Assembly: GCF_030077735.1 (NCBI RefSeq)
Contig: NZ_JASJEU010000012.1
Location: forward strand, 262,296 to 326,295
Source of the DNA: Gordonibacter faecis
Lineage (GTDB): Bacteria; Actinomycetota; Coriobacteriia; Coriobacteriales; Eggerthellaceae
Length of the DNA: 64,000 nt
Reading direction: 5' to 3'
Positions within the stretch are counted from its first letter, which is position 1; each line of letters starts with the position of its first letter. A program made the translations under genes and the position numbers. The notes below the pieces were generated by a model. The model was not told where the DNA came from. It did not search any database and saw only the letters and a list, made by a program, of their open reading frames with translations. Positions 16,019 through 25,475 of the stretch are shown piece by piece.

Positions 16019-16528
16019 AACGGACTTGCTTACACACGTATGACCACCTCGCCCGAGGCGACGAAGCAGCTGGCGTCCACGCTGGCGCCCTACCTTCACG
16101 AGGGCGACGTTGTGGTACTCTCGGGCGACCTGGGTGCCGGTAAGACGCAGTTTGTGCAGGGCGTGGCCGCCGGGTTGGGCGTGCGCGACCAGGTGACCAG
16201 CCCCACGTTCAATATTCTTCTTGAATATCCCGAGGGACGGCTGCCGCTGCGTCACTTCGACCTTTACCGACTTGAGGACGAAGCTGAGCTGGAAGACATC
16301 GGCTATTTCGAAACTATTGAGGGCGACGGCGTGTCGTTTGTCGAGTGGGGCGAAAAGTTCCCCTCGGCGCTGCCGTTTAGCTATCTGGAAATATCTATCA
16401 TGCTGGACACGGACGGAAACCGCCACGTTCGCGCGCAATCGTGTGGCGATAGGGCGCGGCAACTTCTGTTTGTGTGGGCGAACGATTCGAAGTCACGTCT
16501 GATGAAGGCAGCGGGAGGCGGCGCGTGA
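16016..16528 (+). CDS. tsaE: TsaE, ATPase of t6A biosynthesis
   Basis: 170 residues. TsaE drives the TsaB-TsaD-TsaE complex that puts threonylcarbamoyl on A37 of ANN-decoding tRNAs. The P-loop SGDLGAGKTQF is near residue 39, followed by TSPTFNILLEY, HFDLYRLE and FVEWGEKF, all family signatures. The start could be ATG 16016, or ATG 16040 (MTTSPEA); neither has a Shine-Dalgarno sequence, and a -10 sits just upstream. The tail after FVEWGEKF is longer than in many TsaE proteins. The stop overlaps the GTG of the TsaB-RimI-TsaD fusion, so the whole t6A set is coupled. Confidence 0.9.
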   Translation: MNGLAYTRMTTSPEATKQLASTLAPYLHEGDVVVLSGDLGAGKTQFVQGVAAGLGVRDQVTSPTFNILLEYPEGRLPLRHFDLYRLEDEAELEDIGYFETIEGDGVSFVEWGEKFPSALPFSYLEISIMLDTDGNRHVRAQSCGDRARQLLFVWANDSKSRLMKAAGGGA

Positions 16529-19143
16529 GCGAACAGCATCCGCGGTCGGAGCACGCGCAGGGCGAACCGACCGTGGCCTCGGCCGCTGCGGCCGCGCGGC
16601 GGCGTTTTGCGCTGGCATTCGATACCGCAAACGAAATCATTGCCATTGGACTGGGCGCGCTGCATGCCGAAGAGCGCACGGTAGAGGTGGTTGCGTCGGC
16701 GGAAGCTGCCGCGCATCGGGCCTCAAATACCCAGCTGCTTCCGCGCGTTGACGCGCTCCTGGCCGAGGCGGGCGTGTCTCGCGATGAGGTGGCGTGCGTG
16801 GTGGTGGGCCGCGGTCCGGGGTCGTTCACGGGTGTGCGCATTGCCATGGCTACGGCGAAGGGCATTGCCTCGGCGCTTGAGGTGGCACTGGTTGGTGTGT
16901 CGTCGCTCGACGCGGTGGCGTGGAATGCCCAGGTCGCGGGCGTGCGTGGGCAGCTAGCGGTGGTGGCCGACGCCATGCGCAAGGAAGTGTATCCCGTGCG
17001 CTACGTACTGTCTAATGCCGGCGTGGAGCGCCTTGAGGCTGACCGCGTGGTGAAGGCTGAAGTTGCTGCTGAGGAGCTGGTCGACGACACCCTTTTTGTG
17101 CAGGGGGGGCGGGGCGGGGCCCACCAAGCGAGTTCCGCAGCGAAGCGAGGACTGTCTGAGCGACTGGGCTCTGCCCTGGCGCCCCGGACAGGTTGTTCTC
17201 AACGTTCACTTCCTCAATTGCGCCTTGCGGGCGATGCGTTGAAGAAATATGGGGAATTGTTTGCGTCGTGTGGCGAGGTGCTAGACGAAGCCCTGTGGAC
17301 GCCGACGGGTCGTGGACTTCTGTTGGCGTTGCAAGCCGCGTGGCAGGCGGGGGAGGCTAACCCGTTCGACGCGCGTCGGCATGATCCGGCGTTTGCGCTG
17401 CCCGTGTACACGCGCTTGTCTGACGCCGAGGAAAACGAGCGCATTCGCCTGGCGAAGAACGATCCCAAGAATCTGAACACGGGCGTGCAGGATGTGGCTC
17501 CGCGCCGCGACCAGCGGGCGAGCATGAACGATACCGCCATCCTGAACGCGCGTCCTGCTGCTGACGGCATCACGTACAAGCCGCTTGATGCGGCGCATGC
17601 GGCTGATGTGGCCGCGCTGGAAGCGCGCGTTATGGGAAGCGATGCCTGGAACGAATACCTTGTGGTCGATGAGTTGCCGCGGGGCGATAGAACCTGGTGG
17701 GCCGCCTACGAGGACGACGCGCTGGTGGGTTATGCCGGCGGGTGGATCGTGGATGGCCAGGTGCAAATTCTCAAGGTGGGCGTGGATCCGGCGCAGCGAA
17801 GGCGCGGTATCGCGCGTGAACTTCTCGCCCGTGTGGCAACCGATGCGCGCGACTTGGGTGCGCAGACGTGCTCGCTGGAAGTGCGCGCAGGAAACGGCGG
17901 GGCGCAGGCCCTTTACGAGTCGCTGGGGTTCCGCTCGCTCGGTACCCGTCCACGCTACTACTCCGACGGCGAAGATGCCGTCATCATGGAAGGGCCTCTG
18001 CCCGTAACCGAGCGCGATGTGGCGGGCATGGAGCTGCAGATTGACGCCGCGCGGGCGGCATCGGCGGCGTGCGCGCAAGGTGCAGCTGCGCGAAAGGCGC
18101 CCACACGCCCACTTATTTTGGCGCTAGAATCGTCCTGCGACGAGACGGCTGCCGCCATCGTGGACGGCGAGGGCAACCTGGTGTCCGACGTGGTGGCTTC
18201 GCAAATTGATTTTCACGCGCGCTTCGGCGGCGTGGTGCCAGAAATTGCCAGCCGCAAGCACATTGAGGCCATCTGCGGCGTGTGTGACGAATGCTTTGAC
18301 ACGGCGGCCGCCCACCTGGGTATTGAAAAGTTGACCTGGGCCGATTTGGACGCCGTGGCCGCTACGTATGCGCCGGGGCTGCTAGGCGCGCTCGTGGTGG
18401 GCGTGGCCTTCGCCAAGGGTGCGGCGTGGGCGGCGGACAAGCCCTACATCGCCGTGCACCACTTGGAGGGGCATCTCTACGCGAACAAAATTGGCGCGCC
18501 CGACTTCGAGCCGCCTGCGGTGGTGTCGCTCGTGTCGGGCGGCAATACGCTGCTCGTACACATGCGTGGTTGGGGCGATTACGAAACGCTGGGTGCCACT
18601 ATCGACGACGCGGTGGGCGAGGCGTTCGACAAGGTAGCGAAGGCGCTTGGCCTGGGATATCCCGGCGGTCCCGTCATCTCGCGCGAGGCGGCCAAGGGTA
18701 AGGCGGATGCCATCGCGTTCCCGCGCGCTCTGCTGCATTCGGGTGACTTGCGCTTCTCGCTGTCGGGCCTGAAGACGGCGGTGGTCACCTACATCAACAA
18801 CGAGCGCGCGGCCGGTCGTGAGCCGAATGTACCCGATGTGTGCGCCAGCTTCCAGCAAGCCGTGGTTGACGTGCAGGTGGCGAAGGCGAAGCGCGCGCTG
18901 GAGCAGACGGGTGCCCGCACGTTTTGCCTGGGAGGCGGCGTGGCCGCCAACCCCGTTCTGCGCGCAGCGTATGAGGACCTGTGCGAGCGCATGAACGTGC
19001 GCCTGGTCATGCCCCCGCTTTCCGCCTGCGGTGACAACGCCGGCATGATAGCCCTCGTAGCCCTCGACCGCTACCGCCAGGGCGCATTCCACCCCTTAAA
19101 CTCCGACGCCCAAGCCCACGCCGACCTCGACAAACCGTACTAA
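16525..19143 (+). CDS. TsaB-RimI-TsaD triple fusion
   Basis: 872 residues in one frame from GTG 16525 (GGGAGG upstream). Residues ~20-300 are TsaB (FALAFDTANEIIAIGL; VVGRGPGSFTGVRIA). Residues ~334-500 are a RimI-like GNAT acetyltransferase (LKVGVDPAQRRRGIARELL; EVRAGNGGAQALYESLGF), which in other bacteria acetylates ribosomal protein S18. Residues ~527-872 are TsaD (LALESSCDETAAAIVD; metal-binding HHLEGH; SLVSGGNTLL; FCLGGGVAANPVLR). TsaB and TsaD form the t6A37 synthase core, so fusion would fix their 1:1 ratio. An Ala/Arg-rich linker joins each pair. TsaB carries an unusual insert at about residues 193-231 (see repeat). TsaE is encoded immediately upstream. Confidence 0.93.
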   Translation: MSEQHPRSEHAQGEPTVASAAAAARRRFALAFDTANEIIAIGLGALHAEERTVEVVASAEAAAHRASNTQLLPRVDALLAEAGVSRDEVACVVVGRGPGSFTGVRIAMATAKGIASALEVALVGVSSLDAVAWNAQVAGVRGQLAVVADAMRKEVYPVRYVLSNAGVERLEADRVVKAEVAAEELVDDTLFVQGGRGGAHQASSAAKRGLSERLGSALAPRTGCSQRSLPQLRLAGDALKKYGELFASCGEVLDEALWTPTGRGLLLALQAAWQAGEANPFDARRHDPAFALPVYTRLSDAEENERIRLAKNDPKNLNTGVQDVAPRRDQRASMNDTAILNARPAADGITYKPLDAAHAADVAALEARVMGSDAWNEYLVVDELPRGDRTWWAAYEDDALVGYAGGWIVDGQVQILKVGVDPAQRRRGIARELLARVATDARDLGAQTCSLEVRAGNGGAQALYESLGFRSLGTRPRYYSDGEDAVIMEGPLPVTERDVAGMELQIDAARAASAACAQGAAARKAPTRPLILALESSCDETAAAIVDGEGNLVSDVVASQIDFHARFGGVVPEIASRKHIEAICGVCDECFDTAAAHLGIEKLTWADLDAVAATYAPGLLGALVVGVAFAKGAAWAADKPYIAVHHLEGHLYANKIGAPDFEPPAVVSLVSGGNTLLVHMRGWGDYETLGATIDDAVGEAFDKVAKALGLGYPGGPVISREAAKGKADAIAFPRALLHSGDLRFSLSGLKTAVVTYINNERAAGREPNVPDVCASFQQAVVDVQVAKAKRALEQTGARTFCLGGGVAANPVLRAAYEDLCERMNVRLVMPPLSACGDNAGMIALVALDRYRQGAFHPLNSDAQAHADLDKPY
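17101..17218 (+). repeat. In-frame repeat-like insertion within tsaB
   Basis: This stretch opens with G-rich DNA and holds nested pairing: CTGTC with GACAG, and inside it GGGC-TCT-GCCC. The encoded residues (~193-231, Gly/Ala/Ser/Arg-rich) break an otherwise ordinary TsaB between ELVDDTLF and RLAGDALKKYGELF, which are normally close together. The base pattern looks more like an extragenic palindromic repeat than a gene. It keeps the frame open. Confidence 0.5.
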
Positions 19144-19182
19144 GGTATCGTTCGCCAGATCGACATCTGTTGCACCGGAGTT

Positions 19183-20559
19183 TTACCGTTCGCGGGGGTA
19201 GGTGATGCAGGATACTAGGAAGGCGGCGAGGATGCAGGTGATGACGCAGAGGATGGTGGCGCCGAAGCCGAAGGAGTCGTTCACGAGGCCCCAGACGAGC
19301 GAGCTCATGCCAATGCCCAGGTCGGTGGCCAGCAGAAACAGGGCGTTGGTAGCGCCCCAGCGGGCGGGCGGGGTGTTCTTCACGGCGACGGACTGGTTGA
19401 GCGGCGAACTGATGCCCAGGCACACGCCGTACAGGATGCCGCCCAGGTAGAACGGCATGTCGCCGGAACCTGAGCCGCCTGCGCCTGCGAACAGCAAAAG
19501 CGCGAAGGCGCCAACGCCGCACACGGTGGAGGCGGCGAACACCTTGATCGGCGCGACGCGGTCCATGAACGATTTCGAATTCAGGCGCACCACAATCATG
19601 CTGACGGCCGACAGCGTATAGAACAGCCCGGGGTTGCTTATGCCGAGTGACGTGCCGTACAGCCCCACGAAGAAGATGCCGAAACCGAAGGCCGGGCTCA
19701 GTACCAGCATGGGGAGTGCGCCCGGGAGTGCGCGCGGCTCCAAAACGCTGCGCCAACCGCTTAGAGATGGTTCGTCGCCGGCGCTGCGTGCGGCTGGCTT
19801 TTGACCAGGGGCCGGGTTGTCTGCCGTCTGCGCTGCCTCCAATTCTCCTGTCATTCCCGCCACTTCTGCTGCGCGGCGCGCCTCCCACTTGCGGCGATAC
19901 GCCGAGGTGGCGGGCAAACGCGCCGGGTTGTGCTCGTAGCGGCAGAACAGTGTGAACACGAGGCCAGTCACGCAGATAGCGGTTAGGCCAAAGTACAAGT
20001 TCTCGGCTGGGTCGGTGGACACCAAAAACAGCGCGAGCGCTGGCCCGATGGACATGGCGAGCGCCTGTCCCAACCCGTAGTAGCCAATGCCTTCGCCCAA
20101 GCGGGAAAGTGGCAGCACGTCGGCGGCTGCCGTAGCCGAGGCGGTGGTGGCCGCCGAAAACCCAATGCCCTGCACCACGCGACACGCCACGAACATGACG
20201 GGGTTATTCACCAGCGCGGGTGCCACCGTGCCCACGGCCAAAAGCATCATGCCCACGCACATGGCCTGGTAGCGCCCTCGCTTATCAATGAGGGGCCCGC
20301 ACACAATACGCGTGACCGCCGCGGCAATGGAAAACACAGCGGCCAGCACGCCTGCGAACGCGGCGCCCTCGCCCGCGTGTGCCAGATACACCGACGTGCC
20401 CGAGTTCAGCCCCTGTCCCACCATAAAGGTGCACAGCGTCATCGCCACAATGAGTGCGAACAGCGGCGTCCACAAACGCTCGCCGCCACGCGCACCACTG
20501 CGCTCGCGCACCTTTGCGTCGTCTACCCGCTCGTCGTTTTCTGTTAGCTCCTGATTCAT
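19183..20559 (-). CDS. MFS transporter
   Basis: 458 residues with about twelve hydrophobic helices in two halves, joined by a charged cytoplasmic loop (about 210-275, rich in Ala, Glu, Arg). The MFS signature after helix 2, CGPLIDKRGRYQAM, is present. ATG 20559 follows an AGGATGAGGA ribosome site. It is a drug:H+ antiporter-like or YfcJ-like member of the superfamily; the cargo cannot be predicted. It is monocistronic, converges on the tsaBD fusion with a 39-base gap and diverges from kdp. Confidence 0.85.
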   Translation of the reverse strand: MNQELTENDERVDDAKVRERSGARGGERLWTPLFALIVAMTLCTFMVGQGLNSGTSVYLAHAGEGAAFAGVLAAVFSIAAAVTRIVCGPLIDKRGRYQAMCVGMMLLAVGTVAPALVNNPVMFVACRVVQGIGFSAATTASATAAADVLPLSRLGEGIGYYGLGQALAMSIGPALALFLVSTDPAENLYFGLTAICVTGLVFTLFCRYEHNPARLPATSAYRRKWEARRAAEVAGMTGELEAAQTADNPAPGQKPAARSAGDEPSLSGWRSVLEPRALPGALPMLVLSPAFGFGIFFVGLYGTSLGISNPGLFYTLSAVSMIVVRLNSKSFMDRVAPIKVFAASTVCGVGAFALLLFAGAGGSGSGDMPFYLGGILYGVCLGISSPLNQSVAVKNTPPARWGATNALFLLATDLGIGMSSLVWGLVNDSFGFGATILCVITCILAAFLVSCITYPRER

Positions 20560-20702
20560 ATCCTCATCCTACGCCTTTTACCCCTGCGCGCAATCATACT
20601 CCCTGTTCTATTTTCGCCCGAAAGTTGTTGCCACGTTTATGAAAGGTGCCGCCCCGCGCCTTCCCGTCTCTCGCGTCGCCACTCGCCTCGCGCGCCCATG
20701 CC

Positions 20703-20770
20703 CATCTTTGCACCATCTTAATACTCCCGCGCGCATCTTTATGCCGTGTTCACACGCATCTTCCTATGCT
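20703..20770 (+). promoter_or_regulatory. Putative KdpE-controlled promoter with CATCTT repeats
   Basis: Within the 280-base gap before kdpF, CATCTT occurs at 20703, 20714, 20734 and 20757 in the same orientation. The first two are about one helical turn apart and the next two about two turns apart. A TATGCT -10 candidate follows at 20765-20770, with no good -35. That is what an activator-dependent promoter would look like. Assignment to KdpE is inferred from position only. Confidence 0.4.
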
Positions 20771-20839
20771 GGTTTGCGTGGTGGCGAACGCAGGCTGCGG
20801 GCGCCACTCAAGTAAGCACGTTCAAGGAAAGGAAGGACA

Positions 20840-20932
20840 ATGGAAATCGTGACCGCGGTTGTGGGCGGGTTGAGCGTATGTGTTGCGCTTTACCTGTTCG
20901 CCGTGCTGCTGAAAGGTGGCGATGAGCGGTGA
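20840..20932 (+). CDS. kdpF: KdpF small subunit
   Basis: 30 residues, essentially one transmembrane helix (VVGGLSVCVALYLFAVLL) with a short charged end GGDER. The size, the helix and the position directly before kdpA match KdpF, which stabilises the KdpABC potassium pump in the membrane. AAGGAAGGA precedes the ATG. Its TGA overlaps the kdpA ATG by one base. Confidence 0.85.
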   Translation: MEIVTAVVGGLSVCVALYLFAVLLKGGDER

Positions 20933-22704
20933 TGGACGAACTGTTGGAATACGGCGTTTACCTGGCGCTGTTGGTAGCGCTGGCCCTCCCGCTGTCGGCG
21001 TACCTCAATCGAGCAATGGCTGGCGAGCGCACGGTGCTTTCGCGCGTGTTGGTGCCGGTGGAGAACCTCATCTACCGGGGCATCCACGTGGACAAGCGCG
21101 AAAGCATGGGGTGGAAAACCTACCTCATAAACGCGCTTGCGTTTTCGGCCGTGTCGCTGGTGGGGTTGTTCGCCCTACTCATGCTGCAAGGTGTGTTGCC
21201 GGGCAATCCGGAAGGTCTGCCGGGCCTCAGCTGGGACCTCGCGTTTAACACGGCGGTCAGCTTCGTTACGAATACGAACTGGCAGGCGTACAGCGGCGAG
21301 GCGGCGCTCAGCTACCTTTCGCAGGCGCTCGGGCTGACGGTACAGAACTTCGTGACGCCGGCGGTGGGTCTGGCAGTGCTGTTTGCGCTGTTCCGCGGCC
21401 TGGTAAGCGAAGGTGAGCGCGGTCTCGGCAACTTTTTTGTGGACGTGACGCGCGCCCTGCTGTTCGTGCTGCTGCCGCTTTCACTGGTGGTGGCGCTTGC
21501 CGATGTATGGCAGGGTTCACCGCAAAACCTTGCGCCCTATGAAGAAGTACAACTGCTTGAGCCGGTGGGCGTAACGGCTGAAGGCGATGTGGTGGCTGCC
21601 GACGATCCGGCTGCCGTTGATACTATTGACCAGGCGGTGGTGCCCCTTGGGCCGCAAGCAAGCCAGGTGGCCATCAAACAGCTCGGCACCAACGGAGGCG
21701 GCTATAACGGTGTGAACTCGGCCAGTGCACTGGAAAACCCGACGCCGCTTACGAACCTCATCCAGTGTCTTTCGCTGCTGCTTTTACCAGTGACCTGCGT
21801 GTTTAGCTTCGGACGCTTCGTTGCGGGCCGTCGCCAAGGACGTGCCCTTTTTGCGGCTATGTTTATTCTACTGGTGGCGGGGCTTGTAGCCATCGCCGTG
21901 GCTGAGCAGCTTGGCACGCCGCAACTGGCGGCCGACGGGCAGGTGTACATGGGTCTCGACGGTCAGTCTGGTGGCAACATGGAAGGCAAGGAGACACGCT
22001 TCGGTGTGACCGACTCGTCGCTTTGGGCGGCATTTACCACGGCAGCATCGAACGGCGCGGTGAATGCTATGCACGACAGCTTCACACCGCTTGGCGGCAT
22101 GGTGCCTATGATTCTCATGGCACTTGGCGAGGTGGTGTTTGGCGGCGTGGGCTGCGGCCTGTACGGCATGATTGGGTTTGTCCTGCTCACGGTATTCATT
22201 GCGGGTCTCATGGTGGGTCGCACGCCCGAGTATCTGGGCAAAAAGCTGGGGCCGAAGGAAATGCGCATGGCCGCCGTGCTATGCGTGACCACGCCGCTGC
22301 TCATCCTGATAGGCGGCACCGCCCTCTGCCTCGACCCGGCCACCGCTGCCAGCGTGAACAACGCAGGCCCGCACGGGTTCTCGGAGGTGCTCTACGCGGC
22401 TGTGTCAACCGGCGGCAACAACGGCTCGGCCTTCGCGGGCTTCAATGCGAACACCCCCTACATCAACGTGGTGCTGGCACTTGAAATGCTCGCGAACCGG
22501 TTCATACCCCTTGCGGCAGTGTGCGTGCTCGCCGGTAGCCTGTGTGCACGTCCGAAAGTGGCAGTGGGTGCTGGCACGCTGTCAACCAGCAATGCTCTGT
22601 TCGTGTTTCTGCTCATCCTCATGGTGCTGCTCGTGGGCGCGCTTACGATGTTCCCGGCGCTGGCGCTGGGTCCGGTGGCCGAGCACCTGATGATGGTGCT
22701 GTAG
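20932..22704 (+). CDS. kdpA: KdpA, potassium channel-like subunit
   Basis: 590 residues from ATG 20932 (TGATG overlap with kdpF; the GTG at 20929 is less likely). About ten membrane helices. The four selectivity-filter-like loops are visible: TNTNWQAYSGE, GTNGGGYNGVNSA, SNGAVNAMHDSF and STGGNNGSAFAGF. It binds and admits K+ for the ATP-driven Kdp pump. It is somewhat longer than E. coli KdpA (557), mainly in an acidic exterior loop around residues 200-235. It is first of the large kdp genes and is followed by kdpB after 12 bases. Confidence 0.95.
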   Translation: MDELLEYGVYLALLVALALPLSAYLNRAMAGERTVLSRVLVPVENLIYRGIHVDKRESMGWKTYLINALAFSAVSLVGLFALLMLQGVLPGNPEGLPGLSWDLAFNTAVSFVTNTNWQAYSGEAALSYLSQALGLTVQNFVTPAVGLAVLFALFRGLVSEGERGLGNFFVDVTRALLFVLLPLSLVVALADVWQGSPQNLAPYEEVQLLEPVGVTAEGDVVAADDPAAVDTIDQAVVPLGPQASQVAIKQLGTNGGGYNGVNSASALENPTPLTNLIQCLSLLLLPVTCVFSFGRFVAGRRQGRALFAAMFILLVAGLVAIAVAEQLGTPQLAADGQVYMGLDGQSGGNMEGKETRFGVTDSSLWAAFTTAASNGAVNAMHDSFTPLGGMVPMILMALGEVVFGGVGCGLYGMIGFVLLTVFIAGLMVGRTPEYLGKKLGPKEMRMAAVLCVTTPLLILIGGTALCLDPATAASVNNAGPHGFSEVLYAAVSTGGNNGSAFAGFNANTPYINVVLALEMLANRFIPLAAVCVLAGSLCARPKVAVGAGTLSTSNALFVFLLILMVLLVGALTMFPALALGPVAEHLMMVL

Positions 22705-22716
22705 AAAGGTGAAGAA

Positions 22717-24825
22717 ATGACAACTACCACACTGCGGCAGGGGGCCGCCGGCGCGCTCGCGAGGCGCGCCGTAAGGGACGCGTTTGCGAAGCTTTCGCCC
22801 CGTGAGCAGGCGAAAAACCCGGTCATGCTCATGGTGTATCTTTCGGCGGTGCTCACGTTTGTACTGTTCATCCTGTCGCTATTCGGCATTGCCGACACGT
22901 ATCCGGCGTTCACGTTGGCGGTGTCGATAATTCTTTGGCTCACGGTGTTGTTCGCGAACTTCGCGGAGGCGCTGGCCGAAGGTCGTGGCAAGGCGCAAGC
23001 TGACGCCCTGCGTGCGGCGAAGCGCGACGTGGCGGCTCATAAACTGAACGAGGGCCTTGTGGTGAAGGGTACGCACGTCGACGACCCAGCCGAATTCTTC
23101 CGCCTGCGTGCTGATGAGGTGAACTCGGCCCTTCTCAAGAAGAAAGACCTGTTCTACGTGGCGGCGGGCGAGCAGATTCCCGCTGACGGCGAAATTGTGA
23201 TGGGTGCGGCTTCGGTGGACGAAAGCGCCATCACGGGCGAGTCTGCTCCGGTCATCCGCGAGGCGGGTGGCGATCGCTCGGCCGTGACGGGCGGTACTAC
23301 GGTGCTGTCCGACTGGCTGGTGGTGCGCGTGACGGCCGATGCTGGCCACAGCTTCCTAGACCAGATGATTGCCATGGTGGAGTCGGCCGCGCGCAAAAAA
23401 ACGCCGAACGAAGTGGCGCTTGAAATTCTGCTGGTGGCCTTGACCATTGTGTTTCTCGTGGTGTCGGTGTCGCTCTTTGCGTTCAGCGGCTTCGGCGCGA
23501 ACCTTGAAGGCATTGCGAATCCAACCACGCTCACCTCGCTTGTGGCGCTGTTCGTGTGTCTGGCACCCACCACCATTGGAGCGCTGCTGTCGGCCATTGG
23601 TATTGCCGGTATGAGCCGTCTGAACCGGGCAAACGTGCTGGCCATGAGTGGTCGCGCCGTGGAGGCGGCGGGAGATGTGGATGTGCTTTTGCTCGACAAG
23701 ACCGGCACCATCACGCTCGGCAATCGTCAGGCGGCCGAGTTCATCCCGGTGGACGGCGCCACCGAGCGAGAAGTGGCCGATGCCGCGCAGCTGGCCAGCC
23801 TCACCGACGAGACGCCCGAAGGTCGCAGCATCGTGGTGTTGGCGAAAGAGCGCTTCGACATTCGCGCCCGCTCGCTTGAGGGTTCGGGTATGGTGTCTAT
23901 CCCCTTTACGGCGCAGACGCGCATGAGCGGCGTGGACTTCGAGGGCCACGAGATTCGCAAGGGTGCGGCCGATGCGGTGCGCGCCTACGTGGAAGCGGCC
24001 GGCGGCACCTACAGTGACGAATGTGGCCGTGCTGTCGAAAGCGTATCGCGCGCGGGCGGCACGCCGCTGCTGGTGGCGCGCGACCATCGCGTGCTCGGCG
24101 TCATCCATTTGAAGGATATCGTGAAGCAGGGCATTAAGGAAAACTTTGCCGACCTGCGCACCATGGGCATCAAAACCGTCATGATTACCGGGGATAATCC
24201 CTTGACAGCCGCCGCGATAGCGGCCGAGGCCGGCGTGGACGACTTCATTGCTGAAGCCACGCCCGAGTCGAAGCTAGCCGCCATTCGTCAGTACCAGGCC
24301 GAGGGCCATATGGTGGCCATGACGGGTGACGGTACGAACGACGCACCTGCCCTCGCGCAAGCCGACGTGGCTGTGGCTATGAACAGCGGCACCCAGGCGG
24401 CGAAGGAAGCCGGCAACATGGTGGACCTCGACTCGTCGCCGACGAAGCTTATCGACATCGTGCGCATCGGTAAACAGTTGCTCATGACGCGCGGCAGCCT
24501 GACCACGTTCTCTATAGCGAATGACCTGGCTAAATACTTCGCCATTGTGCCCGCGCTGTTCGTGCCGCTGTACCCGGCGCTTGAGGCGCTCAACATCATG
24601 CACCTCACCAGCCCCACCACGGCCATCCTCGCGGCTGTCATTTACAACGCGCTCATTATTGTGGCGCTCATTCCGCTGGCGCTGAAGGGCGTGAAGTATC
24701 GCGAAGCCTCATCGCAGAGTCTGCTCACGCGCAACTTGTTGGTGTATGGCCTGGGCGGCATGGTGCTGCCGTTCGTAGCCATCAAGCTGCTTGACATGGG
24801 GCTGACCGCGCTTGGCGTGGCATAA
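22717..24825 (+). CDS. kdpB: KdpB, P-type ATPase subunit
   Basis: 702 residues. The catalytic aspartate is Asp327 in LLDKTGTITLGNR. The actuator motif TGES is at residues 173-176; in E. coli the serine of this motif is an inhibitory phosphorylation site. GDGTNDAPAL lies near residue 538 and seven membrane helices flank the cytoplasmic domains. It hydrolyses ATP to drive K+ uptake by KdpFABC. GAAAGG precedes the ATG at 22717. Nothing unusual is missing. Confidence 0.96.
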   Translation: MTTTTLRQGAAGALARRAVRDAFAKLSPREQAKNPVMLMVYLSAVLTFVLFILSLFGIADTYPAFTLAVSIILWLTVLFANFAEALAEGRGKAQADALRAAKRDVAAHKLNEGLVVKGTHVDDPAEFFRLRADEVNSALLKKKDLFYVAAGEQIPADGEIVMGAASVDESAITGESAPVIREAGGDRSAVTGGTTVLSDWLVVRVTADAGHSFLDQMIAMVESAARKKTPNEVALEILLVALTIVFLVVSVSLFAFSGFGANLEGIANPTTLTSLVALFVCLAPTTIGALLSAIGIAGMSRLNRANVLAMSGRAVEAAGDVDVLLLDKTGTITLGNRQAAEFIPVDGATEREVADAAQLASLTDETPEGRSIVVLAKERFDIRARSLEGSGMVSIPFTAQTRMSGVDFEGHEIRKGAADAVRAYVEAAGGTYSDECGRAVESVSRAGGTPLLVARDHRVLGVIHLKDIVKQGIKENFADLRTMGIKTVMITGDNPLTAAAIAAEAGVDDFIAEATPESKLAAIRQYQAEGHMVAMTGDGTNDAPALAQADVAVAMNSGTQAAKEAGNMVDLDSSPTKLIDIVRIGKQLLMTRGSLTTFSIANDLAKYFAIVPALFVPLYPALEALNIMHLTSPTTAILAAVIYNALIIVALIPLALKGVKYREASSQSLLTRNLLVYGLGGMVLPFVAIKLLDMGLTALGVA

Positions 24826-24855
24826 CGCGTGCGCTTGGAAAGGAAAGGAACTCTC

Positions 24856-25455
24856 ATGACCAAAGCAAAAACCTGGATTACCGGGGTACTCTTCTTCCTT
24901 GTTGCCACCGTGCTGTGCGGTGTGCTGTATACCGCAGCTGTCACGGGTGTTGCGCAACTGTTCTTCCCGCATCAGGCAAATGGCTCGCTCATTGAAGTGG
25001 ATGGTACCGTATATGGCAGTGAACTTATCGGCCAGCAGTTCACGGATGAAAAGCACCTGTGGGGCCGCGCCACCAGCCTAAATACCACTTCGTTCACCGA
25101 CGACGCGGGTAACCCTGTACTGTGGTACGCGCCTTCCAACATAAGTCCCGCAAGCGATGAGTTCGCCTCTATCGTGCAGGAGCGCGTCGACCGCATTCGC
25201 GCTGCCCATCCCGAGCAGGGTAACCAGCCCATCCCGAGCGACCTCGTGACGAACTCCGGCAGCGGTTTCGACCCGCATATCTCCCCAGCTGCAGCCGAGT
25301 ATCAGGTGGAGCGCCTCGTGCGTACTACGGGCAAGAGTGCGTCCGAAATTCGCGCCATCATTGACGCCTGCACCGAACAGCCGCAGTTCGGCATCCTTGG
25401 CGAGGCACGCGTGAACGTGCTCAAGGTGAACCTTATGCTCGATGGTATTCTGTAA
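24856..25455 (+). CDS. kdpC: KdpC subunit
   Basis: 199 residues from ATG 24856, which has AAAGGAA 5 bases upstream; the in-frame ATG at 24829 lacks one. A single N-terminal membrane helix (WITGVLFFLVATVLCGVLY) leads an exterior domain with SELIGQQFTDEKHLWGRA, SNISPASDEF and DLVTNSGSGFDPHISPAAA, all classic KdpC signatures. It supports assembly and ATP affinity of KdpFABC. Confidence 0.95.
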   Translation: MTKAKTWITGVLFFLVATVLCGVLYTAAVTGVAQLFFPHQANGSLIEVDGTVYGSELIGQQFTDEKHLWGRATSLNTTSFTDDAGNPVLWYAPSNISPASDEFASIVQERVDRIRAAHPEQGNQPIPSDLVTNSGSGFDPHISPAAAEYQVERLVRTTGKSASEIRAIIDACTEQPQFGILGEARVNVLKVNLMLDGIL

Positions 25456-25475
25456 GCGGAAAGGAAAGGGCGGCC

